From Piper betle (lineage: Eukaryota; Streptophyta; Magnoliopsida; Piperales; Piperaceae), in contig JAURVB010012600.1 in assembly GCA_033002965.1 (NCBI GenBank), positions 1 to 64,000 of the forward strand: a stretch of DNA of 64,000 bases, read 5' to 3'. Made by a program: the position numbers and the translations under genes. The stretch's first letter is position 1. The number at the start of each line of letters is the position of its first letter. The notes below the pieces were generated by a model. It searched no databases and was not told the DNA's origin. It was given only the letters and a program-made list of their open reading frames with translations. Below, in pieces: positions 12,560 through 24,338 of this stretch.

Positions 12560-13280
12560 AGGGGAGGGGACTGTTGGGCCCTATGGGCCCCCAAAAGGAC
12601 TTACAATAAGTGTGTCTCTCTTAATCTAAAAGCTGGCTTAAAAAATAAGGCTTTCTCACGTATGTGGGATACAACCCCTCTACGACCGATGTGGGATAAA
12701 CCGAACAACTTCCCTTTTCATATTGGGCGATTCCAAAATCATTTTCGTCTGACAATCTCACCCCTTCATCAGACAAAACTCCTCTTAAATCATCAGGTCC
12801 ACCTAACAAACTCCCCTTAAATCATCAGGTGGAACTATGAAGGAAGCAACTATAATTGGCGTAGGCAAACTTGGGCTTTAGATAACCATTATTGGGCCCT
12901 ATGGGCCCCCAAAAAGACTTATAATTAGTGTCACAGGCCTCTCTTAATTCGTTTGAACTCATATATCATCACTTAGTAAACTCTCCTTGCATTCATATAT
13001 CATCACCTAGCAAACTCTCCTTAAATCATTAAGTAGAACCCATAAAGGAAACAACCATAATAGGTGTAGGTAAACCTGGGCTTTGATACAATTGTTGGGC
13101 CTACGGGCCCCCAAAAGGACTTACAATAGGTGTTATGGGGCCTCCCAAAAAGGACTTACAATAAGTGTCACATGCCTCTCTTAATCCAAAAGCTAGCTAA
13201 GGGAATAAAATTTTTCCATTACCCTATATACAAGACATCAACACCCTATACGACCGATGTGGGATAAACCCAATAGGAAA
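12560..13280 (-). mobile_element. Tandem TRIM-like LTR array
   Basis: Three LTR-like blocks begin with TTGGGCC(C)TA(T/C)GGGCCCC and continue CAAAAGGACTTACAATAGG; fuller copies run on to CGACCGATGTGGGATAAACC. They lie at about 12570-12715, 12891-12950 and 13094-13276. They alternate with two related spacers (12735-12890 and 12955-13093) that carry CTCCTTAAATCAT and GGTGTAGGTAAACCTGGG. Read on the minus strand, the LTR edge GGCCCAACA is followed by a TATCAAAGCCC tract resembling a primer-binding site. The LTR-spacer-LTR-spacer-LTR order is the known tandem form of TRIM elements, which arises by recombination between copies. No protein is encoded. Confidence 0.6.
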
Positions 13281-14068
13281 AAGGATCAACGGGAAGGAAT
13301 GTGGGAGGAGAAGGGAAATAACGAGGGAGAGGGTAAGGAAGTATCAAGGTGGGAGGATGGAGAGGGGAAGGGGGAAGGAAGGAAGGAGTCCAGCTAGGCT
13401 TGGGGAGGATGATGATGGAGTTTTTATTTTTCTCTTCTTTTTCTTTTTCTTTTTTTCTTATTTGTGGTTGCTTTTTGGGCTAAGGCCCAAGCCCTTGGGG
13501 TTATGCAATCTAATTTATGGGTTCCAAGTTCAAGTGGGATAGAATTTGTGAATCATATATGAAATCTATAAATACAATTTACACCTACATTCACACTCTC
13601 ACTAACACACTAATTTGATTTATTTATTGAATGATGTAATTTATCTGCTAATATGAAGTAGTCTATAAATGTGTTTTTTAATCTTTCAATTGTGTAGCTC
13701 TTTTTCTAGTGTTGGAAGAAGTACACATTGATCATTAGGAAAGACATGATCTACTATTGTTTTAATTGTTGATAAAGAAAAAGATATATACTTTGATGTT
13801 TAAGTTTTTTGTTTTTTTCATTCAATGAAGAGAATGAACATCTTTGAAATTGCATAGTTGATTAGTGAAAGCTAAACAAATTTGGAGTTTTTGGTTCTTT
13901 TATTCTGATTTTTAATAATTTTTATTATTTATATTACAAATAATTACCACACAAATTATAGTTTATAACCAAAAAAAAATTTAGTTTCTTTTACCAAACA
14001 CTATATACTAGTTTGAAACAAAACTTATATTACAAGTAAAACAAATGGCAGAAAAACTTATTAAATAT
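13281..14068. other. Intergenic spacer with pyrimidine tract
   Basis: No gene recognised. A purine-rich stretch (13290-13400) is followed by a long C/T tract (about 13420-13462) and then AT-rich sequence. A short open frame here is low-complexity and not convincing. Confidence 0.5.
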
Positions 14069-14450
14069 TGTTGGAGTGCCTTTATTATAGGATGAAGATG
14101 AGAAAGCAAACAATTACATGGGAAGTCGTACAAATATAAAGTTGGACAAAGAGGTATGAAGAACTTGAGAAGAATTATGAAAGATGAAGACGAAACTCAT
14201 TATTTAAAGTAGTTTTACTCGTGTATGAGGAGTAGTTTTACTTATTGAGGAGTACTTTTGCTCATGTGTGGCAACTGGTTTCAATCGTTAGAAGAGTAAT
14301 TTTACTCATGTATTGGGGAGTGAGTTCACTGATATAATTGGGAGGAGTATCACTTATGGTTGTAATTAGTTTATAATCATAGTGGTTTAGTTGCAAAAAT
14401 TTCCATATTAAATTTGTGTGTGCTCGATCAAGTGATTGAAGATCTTAACA
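14069..14450 (+). repeat. 5' LTR of the Copia-type element
   Basis: Aligns along its length with 18802-19218. Both carry repeated TTTTACTC-type short motifs (GTAGTTTTACTCGTG and variants) and TTAGTTTATAATCA. About 22 bp separates the LTR end from the PBS, which is more than usual. Confidence 0.75.
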
Positions 14451-15791
14451 AGTGGCTTGTTGGGCCCTAGAAGTGGTATCATAGCCAATTAGCTGTAGTG
14501 TTTGTCATGTCGATTGTGAAAGTCTTCTTCATGAGTTTTACCTAATAATTTAAGGATAGTTTATGAGACAAAAATATATGAGTTCCGTCTGATTAATGAG
14601 AGATTGTTAAACCATGATAATTTTGTAATTGCCAGATATGTGAATGAGAGATTATTGGGTTCATCCTACATTAGTCATAGATGAGTTTAGTGACTTATAT
14701 ATAGACTAATGAGAAAGTTTTATTCTCTTAGCTACCTCTTTGGATTAAAAGAGACTCATGACAACTGTTGTAAGCCTTTTTTGGGCCGAAGGGGGCCTAG
14801 TGGAATCAGAATATTACTTTGTTGTAACATTACTCTGGTCAGAAGAGTTTAGAAGAAAATCATTAGAACTAACTTCATCTTCAAGGGAGCAAGCCTTGAT
14901 TTTTGAGAGGAGTAAGAGTAGATTTAGGTAGACAAACAATGATAGAAAGGTAAAATATTTTTATTGTGACAAGGTTGGTCACATAAAAATATATTACATA
15001 AAATTCAAGAAGGATCCGAAAAATGGCAAGGAAACGAACGAGGGTTGTGAAGAAGAGAAAATGTCAATTTTATCAATTATGAAAATAACTTAATAGTCAT
15101 TACTTCTTATGATGATGGGTGTTTTGGTAAGATAGATAATTCAAGTTCGATAGTAGACTCTGGAGCTTCCTTTCATACAATATCACATATAGAGCTCTTC
15201 ATTATTTATAAATCAGATAATTTGGGAATGATGAAGATGAAAAATGGTGATGAATCACGTATTATTGGCATAGGAAATGTACATATGGTGATTAGTTTGA
15301 GTCACAAATTGATTTTGAATAATGTGAAACATGTTCTAACTTGCGAGCAAATTAATTGTCTTTGAACAAGTTAGATAAAATTAACTACAATTCTTAGCTT
15401 GCTAGAGTATGAAAGTTATCCAATGGAATACTTTATTATAAAGGGAGAAAGATGTAGGAGCTTATACAAGACCTTGGTTCGATATTTCAAGAATAGAAGT
15501 ATAATAGTTTTGCTAAACAAGTATGCCATCAACCAGTTGGTCATATTAATAAAATAAAAAATTTTAATAAGATGAATGTTTCACTTGAAATTCTAGGCAG
15601 TGGTCATACTCACAATGGAGGAGAGGTTGCTATTATGGTGCAAGATAAAAATGAGGCCTTGTCTAACACCGAAGTCAATGGGTTAGTGAAGTTGTTTGAG
15701 AAGAAAAATGATGCCAAAGGAAAGTATGAAGCAAGTTTGTGGTATCTCCAAGAGGGTAGGAGATAAGTGTTAAAGATTCCAATAGGGGAGA

Positions 15792-15796
15792 GAGGT
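15792..15796. repeat. Left target-site duplication GAGGT
   Basis: Identical to 18656-18660, flanking the solo LTR. Confidence 0.9.
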
Positions 15797-18655
15797 TGTA
15801 AAACCCGTGATTCGAGTCAGGGTTTTACGTTACCGAACCAGTCGGTTCGATCGTTGGTTCGAGTCGAGTCGGTTTCATGAATCGCGTGCTGAGTCGAGAC
15901 CAGCCGTGAGTTATGAGCGATGAGAGTCAGGTGTACCTGAATATATGATGATAACGTCGAGAAGATGGTGAGATACGAGTTATCTGAATATATGAAAGTA
16001 TGCAGTATTTTTTTCTTTTTATATGTTTGATCGTAGAAATAATTTTAGGGCCGAATGACGAATTAGGACGCGTTGGATTATATTCGGGTGGGTTATTAGT
16101 TATAGAGCATGCCATTTGGATGTTGTTGTGTTTGTTTTATTTTATGTGATTTTTCCATATTTTTTCTAGATTTTTTTTAGAATTTATTACGAACTAGTTA
16201 TTATTTTGACTCGAGTAGGAATCGAGTCAATACTTATTTACGAAAATGCCATCGCACACACTTCTTCTTCCTCCCGACCTTTTCTCCCCCACGCCCAAAC
16301 CCTAACCGCCGCCGCCCCTGTTCGCGCGCCACCGCCGCCACGGCCGACGCCGCCTGGCCGCCGATCGACGCCGCCCCGCCCCGCCGTGTCGTCGCCGTGT
16401 CGCCCCGCCCAATCCCGGCCACCGTCGCGCCGCCACGACGCCGGAATCGCCCCGCGAACCGCGACGCGCCGCCCACTGATTCCGCCGCCGTCCGGGCCGC
16501 GCCGCCGCCGCTGTGACCCCGACGACCACCCCCTCGCCGTCGCCGACGTTTCCCCCATCGTCCCGACCACCGTCGAGGCCGGCCGGAGCCTCGATCGGAG
16601 AACGCCGCCACCGCCACCCATTTTCGACGCCGCCGTCGACGGCCATCGCCGCCTCGGCTACCCTGTTTGACACCACCATTGGACCGAGCTCGTCGAGCTG
16701 GTGCCGATAGACCCCCTGATTGCCCCGTCCCAAATCATCGCCGGAAAACCGTCGGAATCCGCCGGAAAACCGCCGACACTCGCCGGAAAACCGCCGGAAC
16801 CGCCGGAAATTGGATTTGTGGGAAATTCGCCGGATCATCCGCCGAACGCACCCGGTCCAATCTGATCGGACTTCGGACGCCGCTAGGTGCCGAATTCGAG
16901 TTTCGAGCCACGAAACGGAAACCCTAGCCGTCGCCGATTTTCGACGACGCGAGGTATAATTTATTTTAATTTAATTATTTGAAAGTTTTGATTATTAGAA
17001 TTGCATGCTAGGATTGGTGAATTGTGTGTTATAATAATATATATAAATGTAGATTTGATTAAGGATAAAAATATGAAATTTGTTTGATTGTGTGGTGTTA
17101 AAAATAGAAGTTATGAAACTAATTAGGGTTATTAAGTAATAATCATGATCTAATCAAACTAGCTTAAGTAGACTCGCTAGAATTGATATAGGTTGATGTG
17201 TGTTGATTGACGTGTGATTGTGTTGATTGTGTGTGTATGCTATAGGATATGTGATTCATCATGCGGGCGTTAGTTTTTAGCTTGATTGTGTAGGTACGGT
17301 GTAGGAGCTCGCCGCCTAGGCGCGTGGACCCGTTTGGAGCTTCTACCAGGTCCGTTTAGGACTCGTTCTCTGATTTACGCTACTCTCTTGTGTATTTGAC
17401 TTATTATGTGCAGGACGAGTTAAGTGGCGTTTTATCGAATCCCACTTAACTCGGGCCATTTAGCCAACGATTTTCCGGATTAATAACCCTCGAGGATGAG
17501 ATCCCTCGAGTTTGTTTTCGAACTTCAGATCCAGCTCACGTTGCCTTCGGGCCTATTGTATAAATCCCAACCCAGACCTATATATATGTATAGTTTTCGC
17601 GTTTTCAGTGAGAGACTGAATGAGGGAAATCCGACTACCGTGCTACGCGAGCGGGCACGTGTGGGTCGATAGTGGGCTCTGGAATGGTGTACAAGCCGTT
17701 TCATTCCCGAGGGATCCTGACAACTCCACCTTTGAGTTCCTCAAACCCGGAGAAGTGTGGAGGTTCACGGGTACTGCATTGCAGCGCATGTCTAGACTTG
17801 TGGTTTCAAAGGGTACTGAAGGCGACTGCCTGAGAGTACTCGGCCTTCGTGCTCAAGGCCAGGAGTAATATGGAAGGTGCAGAGGGCGGAAAGGAATGAG
17901 ATTTGACGCGAGAAGCAATAGAGAAATGGCCGAGGCATGAGAATGTGAAAGATAGGGGGACGCTGTCGACCCGATGGCGACGGCTCCCGTATGTGCCCTG
18001 ATGAGAGTTCTTGAGGAAGTATATGGTTTTGATTCAACAGGAGAGTTTGCTCTCCTGTGCCAGATTGATATTAGTTATTTTCCGGGCCGGTAACACTCGT
18101 TACTGACGGTTTTTCTATATATATGTAGGTGAGGAATGCGAGCGATGAAAGCTGTCGGGACTGCGGAGGAGCAGCACGGAACCGCGCACACATGTACCTG
18201 CCGCGTGTAATGTATAATAATGATGTGTTAATGCTACGTGAATGATAATTTGGATGTGTTTGTTTAGATAAATTGCTTGATATGAAATGAATGGATAAAT
18301 GTGAATGAGTAGTGAGTTTGGAGTTCAGACTCGGCTCAGGTAAAAACGAATGAGATAATGGTTGAATGTCATGGTAGATTAGTATGTGTTACCGTATTTT
18401 TATAAAATAGTATATATTTTCTTTTGGTTTCTCATTTATTATTTTGTCTTGTCTTTGCTTGTACATCATAGCATGCATGTAGGACTACGTTAGAACCCAC
18501 GCATCCCATCTATGCATTTCATGTTTGCATCTCCATCTTGAGACACCGAGGGTAGATCCGGGTCGGCTTAACCGAACCCAGTAGATTAGCGAACGGTTCG
18601 GTCGCCGGTGACATTTCCGGGTCGGTTCACGGGTGAGCCGAAACGGGGTGTTACA
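15797..18655 (+). mobile_element. Solo LTR (2.86 kb) of the large-LTR family, perfect TSD
   Basis: Starts TGTAAAACCC and ends GGGGTGTTACA. It is flanked by the identical 5-bp duplication GAGGT at 15792-15796 and 18656-18660, so both ends are exact. It matches, in order, the LTRs at 44289-46313/54637-55481 and, inverted, 46314-49409 and 51538-54631. The GC-rich core (about 16290-16940) contains repeated GCCGGAAAACCG units. Long frames there on both strands are compositional artefacts, rich in Arg, Pro and Ala. No internal region is present, so it arose by LTR-LTR recombination (established mechanism, inferred here). Confidence 0.9.
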
Positions 18656-18660
18656 GAGGT
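18656..18660. repeat. Right target-site duplication GAGGT
   Basis: Identical to 15792-15796. Confidence 0.9.
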
Positions 18661-18801
18661 AGATATGGATGATATTTTCATGCCACCTAGAAAATTTCAC
18701 ATGGGTCGAAAAAGGTGGTTTGTAAGGGTTGCATCTTCCTTTTTATACGAAGGATGCTAAAATTAACCCAAAAGCATTCATTTGATTCGAAAGGAATGAA
18801 T

Positions 18802-19218
18802 TGTTGGAGTTCCTCTGCATACAATGAAGATGAGAAAATATACAATTACATGAGAAGTTATACAGACATGAAGTTGGACGAAGATGTATGAAGAAATCGA
18901 TAAAAATTATAGAGGATGAAGATGTGACTCATTGGTGAATGTTCAAATACTCGAGAAGTAATTTTACTCGTATATGGGGAGTGATTCCACTCATTAGGGG
19001 GTATGTTTACTCATATATAGGGAGTAGTTTCAATCATTGAGAGTAGTTTTATTCGAGAGTAGTTTTACTCGTGGGAGAGTGAATTCACTTATGTGTAGGG
19101 GAGGGGTTTCCACGGAATATCATTTATGGTGGTAATTAGTTTATAATCACGATGATTTTGCGGTGAAAATTTCTATATTAAATTTGTGTACGCTATTAGG
19201 TGATTGAAGATCCTAACA
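18802..19218 (+). repeat. 3' LTR of the Copia-type element
   Basis: Partner of 14069-14450; slightly longer because of small insertions. No matching target-site duplication is seen, consistent with age. Confidence 0.75.
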
Positions 19219-19279
19219 AGTGAGTTAAGGACCGACAAAGATTTTATTGAATTCTTTTGTCCAACCGGGGTGTAAAAAC

Positions 19280-20640
19280 GAAAATTAAGACTTCACTGAT
19301 TGCAGCTTAAGTACATCCCAATTAAGGGTGGTTGCGAACAGAATGACCCAGTCCAACCACCATGCCAAGTATTAGAGACCGAATAGAAGTAAACCACACG
19401 AGTATTTGAGTTGTCACCGGTGCCAGTGTCTGCAGGCAACGGAGCAGCAGCTAAAAATTATTGGACCCTTGGCAGGAGACCAGCTTGGTAGACATGTAAT
19501 TCTCTGTGTAAACCGCGCATGGGCAAAATAAATACCATCACGAATCGCATAAACGCAACGCTGGCATTAACAATTGAATATCTAGTTTACCATCTTAACA
19601 ATCAACTTTCACTTTTTTTTCAAGGTAAAATCTACTTTCACTTGACAAATAAAAATGAGAGCTTGTGATAAACTGCAACAGTGGTAACACATCTACAAAA
19701 AACTTTCAAAATAATAAACAGGAATCCATGGCTTAAAGTATCTGATATCACGCAAAATAAACAAATGGCTCATGCAGGGCTCTTGTATGAGCTGGGGCAA
19801 AGTTACTATCATCTTCTCCGTCTTCATAAAGAGAAATATGAACTTCCGAAGTGGCCTTGGGTAAGAGCAGCAAACTTTCAAGAACTGAGCTTACAGAAGT
19901 CACAAGTGATGCAATTATGCTTGGGGCAGGAGCAACTAAAACCAAGCATTCAAGTGCAATTGCACCGTCAGAAAAAATTCTACCAATGAAATCTCGATTG
20001 GGAAACCATTAAACCCACTTAACTTCAACATGTTTAGGTTACAAAATACTTGATCAGGTTTCAGTCATGTCGTGAAGAGAAAAGATACTAAGTTAGGAGC
20101 CTCCAATGTTCTATCAGTTTGAGCTGGTACAGTAGCTCAGATCAGTGATTTAATGATCTAAGTTAACACACAGTTTAGAAGCACGGCCGAGAATCAAAGA
20201 ACATTTTGGCACAAGCATGATCAAATCAAACCACCATTTGATAAAAACGAATCAGGTCCGAAAAACAGAGAGCCCAGCAAACCAACAACTAACAAGCACG
20301 TCCTCCTCCTATACATGCTGAAGAAAATCAATGAACTGTAAAGCATGCGCCCGTTCTTAGCGCACAAAGGCACATGCTGCTCCAAAGCCCACACCAAACT
20401 CAAGAAAGCAGCCAAGTTTACTGCAGAATAAGCAGGCAGAATTGAAACCCACAACAGATTTAATTAAGCATGAAACGTCATAGCTGAAGAATTCATAGAA
20501 CAACGGTAGACAGGATGTGTCGGTTTCAACCGAAGCCGGCAAAGAGATGGATACGAAGGAGCCCGATTTGTCAGTTGCAAAGAATTGGACAATCGGACAA
20601 CACCCTTAGCCCTTTCTGACACCAATTTCTCACAAAAAAT
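19280..20640 (-). other. Unassigned gene-like block
   Basis: This 1.4-kb stretch is visibly less AT-rich than the DNA to its right and ends sharply at about 20650. On the minus strand, several medium open segments follow one another: about 20542-20357, 20454-20221, 19985-19748 and 19470-19300. The 19.9-kb segment begins DFIGRIFSDGAIALECLV and ends at a TGA before 19745. The last contains GTGDNSNTRVVYFYSVSN after a plausible acceptor. I recognise no family and cannot connect the segments into one frame with confidence. It may be a gene, a transcribed non-coding locus or a decayed gene. Confidence 0.3.
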
Positions 20641-20659
20641 AAATAGTTTTTTTCCTCGA

Positions 20660-23600
20660 CAAACTACCTTTTTTTAAACTTCCAAGCAATTTTTTCCCGT
20701 TAAATTATACACTCTAACCATTTCCATATAGTGTCTTTGAATTAGATTTTTAAACTGTAAATGTAAATAGAAAATTGGACAAAAATGTTGGTAAAAGTGG
20801 CTATAAAATATAAATTGTATTTAGGGAAAAAATATAAATTCAATATATTAAAAGTGTGAAATGTGTTTATTAACATTTTTCGATTTAATATAAAAAATAA
20901 TCCTGAATCGTAAAACTGTGATAATACATTATTAAAATGCGAAAATTTTTAATTTCAAATTAATCTTCATCTTTTATAAATATCTGATCAAACAAAAAAA
21001 GAATTACTAATTCATTATAATTTATCATTTATGATTTATTAAGTGTTTTCAAGAAAAAAGAAACAAATTTTTAGGCTTCTTGTTATTTTATTAGAGATTA
21101 AGTTATTTGCTTAGACATTTATTTTTATTTAAATCTATATAATTTGACTATGAACCAAAAAAATAATCTTAAGGATCAAATCCCCTTAAGTAGGTATATC
21201 ATGAAAATTTAAAATTAATTTCACATCCAATATTTATTTGGGTACAGCTTATTATATTGAGACACATGCCAATTTAAAAGGGTGATTTAGGTCTGCTTCG
21301 ATTTGGTTGTTACAATCAAAGCAAAGCAAAGAAAAAGAGCTTATGAGAGTAGTTCTATATAAGGTGTCCGTGTGTGTGCCCATATATATATATATATATA
21401 TATAAATTTTCATGTCTAAGACAAGTTTTATATCAAATTTCCTAAACTTGTAGTCTAACCCAAAATAGAAAAAATAAATAAATGAAGCAAATGTGTAACA
21501 AATGACACAACAATATATGAAAAATTCCAATGTCGAAGACAAATTTCATATAAAATTTTCTAAACTTGTAATCTGATCCAAAATAGAAAAAATAAATAAA
21601 AGAAGCAAATGTGTAACAAATGACCCAACAACTAAGCCAGAATAGGTCACACATAAACCAGTCGAACTATCAACCGTCAATGAGTACTGAGACTAAGTTA
21701 TCCAACTAGTTTTTAGATCAGGCAGCCCGCTCAGAAATTTAAAAATATCACGTACTCTGATTTATAAACGCCTGATCAATTTAAATTTAAAAAATTCTTT
21801 TAATTAATTTGATAGTTATAAAAAAATACTAGAGGTATTAATGAAACTATGATTTTACATTGTTAAAGTAAATTGATAGTATAAATAGTATTTTAATATA
21901 CATTGTCGTGAATGAGATTAGAGATGTTGGTGGATTTAAATTATAAATCTAATGTAAATCTCTTTTTTATCTTTTTCTTTTTAGGTTCATGAGTTAGTGA
22001 ATTAAGGTGTACAATCTAATTAACGGGTTTGTAATATTTTGGCTGAATTGTGAATGAATTGTATGAAAATTGTGTGAATATAATTTACACTTAAAAAAAT
22101 AATCCCCATAATAATTCATTAATATAAATTTACAACTCCGATTCACCGTGCAAATAAGATTGCCGGCTTCTTTAAACCCTCCGGTGCAACTTTTTAAGGT
22201 CCCGTGCAGACAATACGTCTGCGAGTCTGCATAGTGGGAATTCCGAACGTGGAATCTTCCCCTGGCTACTCCTCTCTCCTCTCAACCAAATCTATCTGCC
22301 TGTTTGCATAGTCGTTTATGTCGCCGTGGTGTTTCAATCTCTTACTTCAATCTGTTTATACCCATTGAAAGTTCATTTTTAGGTTCATTCGTGTACTTTT
22401 GTTGCATCTATCCAGGCCCTCGTCACTTGTGTACTGTTGTAAATTATAACGTGTGACGATATTTTTTATCAAAGAGCAGAAGAATGCACGATTGTGTATG
22501 CATGGGTAGAAGAAGAGCCCTTATAATAATGCCCTTAGCTCATAATTTTACAAAGAATCATGCTAAACTGAAGTTCATCACGCGCGTCCTCCATCCACAT
22601 AATGAAATAAGGATATATATTCGTTATGATTCAAAAAATTTGACTTAATTAGTTATATAAGGACGTGGGTAGACAACGTTCGTAGAGATCGTCTGTATAA
22701 TATTTTTCTTTTACAAAACTCAAATACCCTCGTACACAATCACAACAAAACCAACTTTTTTTCTTTTTGTTATTACTTAATATCTTTCAAAAGAATGCTA
22801 GTTATGCTTTTATATTCGGATGAAGGATTGATGTATGTGTGTATCTTCTGGAGTAGACGAATGGTTGGGTGTTTATTATATGTAGGAGGGGAAAATGCAT
22901 AATTGTGTGTTTGCGTGGAAAAGAAGAATGGGTGAATTTTTGTATATTGCTTTAAAAGAAATTAAATTGTGGGAAGATGTAATGTTGCTTGTTAAAATTT
23001 AAAGTGTTGTACATATATACATTCACTCAAACTAGCATGAATTATTCAAAAATTAATTTTATGAAACAGTTTTTTTCCCTTCAAAGTGACTTTGAGAAAT
23101 AATTGTACTTGTTAGTGTTAAAATTTTGCAAAAGTGCATCTGGTTCTTTGCAATTACTTAAACCTTTCTTACAAATGCCACTTTATGCGAAATTCAATAA
23201 AAGTGGAGTCAACAAGCCCACACTCTTATGAAAAGTAGGAAATTCAATAGTAAAAATACGATAACTAAACAAAAATCCAATAATTATACTCTACCCATCA
23301 ATCAATCAAAGTTTATCTTTCATATCGAATTCTATGATAATTGGAGTCTATGTCTAACATTAGCCGTGCATGGTATAACATCTTGCCCAGTTAATTTGCA
23401 AGACCAAAAAAAATCTACATATAGATAACGATTACTCTTTTAACACAAGCTCAAAGTCAACCTAATTTATTGATCATATAGTTTATCCCTTTTGTTGCTC
23501 AAATATACTTCTAAATCTGATATATTGTGTAATTCTCCCCTCAAATACAAAAATAAATAATGATAAAACGACCTCAAAGGTTAGTTCTTCAAATTTTATC

Positions 23601-24000
23601 AATATCATAATGGGCAGATAATATATCAACCATGAAGGAATGATTCAAATACATCGTAGGAATTTCTTAGATCTCAATATAATTTCCTCTTTAATGCAAA
23701 GCTTATAATCTCTTGCTCCAATCACATACAACAGAAAAAACACACACAAAATTATACATATCTAATTTCATCAAGTTACAAGATATGTCTAAATTATTAT
23801 ACAATTAGCAATACCATTTTAGCAAAGATATTTCTCCCAGGATATATTTCACTGGAAGAAAAGGAATCCAATGTGCTCCATACCATTTTTCTTTTACAAA
23901 AGATGAGAGCTAAATGGTGAACAATTCTTTCAAATATTCAACCTTGCATACAACAAGCACTTTACATTTCTTTTGCCCAGAATATATGCACATGCCAAGT
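20660..24000. other. AT-rich intergenic region with local repeats
   Basis: No gene seen. It holds an (AT)n microsatellite at about 21381-21404 and a 117-bp tandem duplication (next entry). A short, less AT-rich patch at about 22135-22310 has no recognisable coding content. Confidence 0.5.
21404..21640. repeat. Tandem duplication, unit about 117 bp
   Basis: Two adjacent copies (about 21404-21520 and 21521-21640) share CTAAACTTGTA, CCAAAATAGAAAAAATAAAT and GAAGCAAATGTGTAACAAAT with scattered differences. Both sit next to the (AT)n tract. Confidence 0.8.
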
Positions 24001-24289
24001 TACTGTGTGTGCAGAGAAGTGGCAGTTTAATTTTAGCTTCTGAAGAACTCTACAAAAGTGAAGAAAAAGGTAGACAATGAGGTGAAAACAAACTCCCTTA
24101 AAAGCAGCGATATCCTACCTCTACTAGAGAGCAAGGTAAACGCTACAAGTTCTTTAATTATGAACTGTGCTAGACTGTAGAACTCCACAGTTCTTCAGAT
24201 TTCACCAATCCTGATATTGGGTTTCTTAATCTTGTTTTGGGCAAAAAGGAAAGTAACCCAAAAGAGGAAAAAAAACACTAAAAAAATGT

Positions 24290-24295
24290 TTTATT
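24290..24295 (-). terminator. Polyadenylation signal AATAAA
   Basis: Canonical hexamer read on the minus strand, about 45 nt downstream of the membrane-protein stop codon. Confidence 0.5.
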
Positions 24296-24338
24296 ACAGG
24301 AACAATCACAATGAAAGAAAATTATAGAAGGATCTTTA

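Larger units (their letters stand above)
14069..19218 (+). mobile_element. Degenerate Ty1/Copia-type LTR retrotransposon with nested solo LTR
   Basis: Flanked by related LTRs: 5' at 14069-14450 and 3' at 18802-19218. Both open TGTTGGAGT and end near GATC(T/C)TAACA. A primer-binding site TGGTATCATAGCC (14474-14486) is close to the tRNA-iMet complement. The interior has a decayed gag zinc knuckle (about 14955-15000; YFYCDKVGHIK, cysteines partly lost). After frame breaks comes the retropepsin motif VDSGASFHT (about 15150-15180). No integrase, reverse transcriptase or RNase H is recognisable, so the element is a dead or non-autonomous derivative. It is split by the solo LTR at 15797-18655. The LTRs have diverged by many substitutions and indels, so it is old. 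Confidence 0.75.

Noticed and set aside
15572..15766. 64-codon frame in the Copia-type element at 14-19 kb
   Set aside because: No similarity to integrase or RT that I can see; the host element is riddled with breaks.
16206..16960. Long open frames on both strands (up to 178 codons) rich in Arg, Pro, Ala and Gly
   Set aside because: They lie in the GC-rich core of a solo LTR, overlap in several frames and on both strands, have no domain, and recur wherever this LTR recurs.
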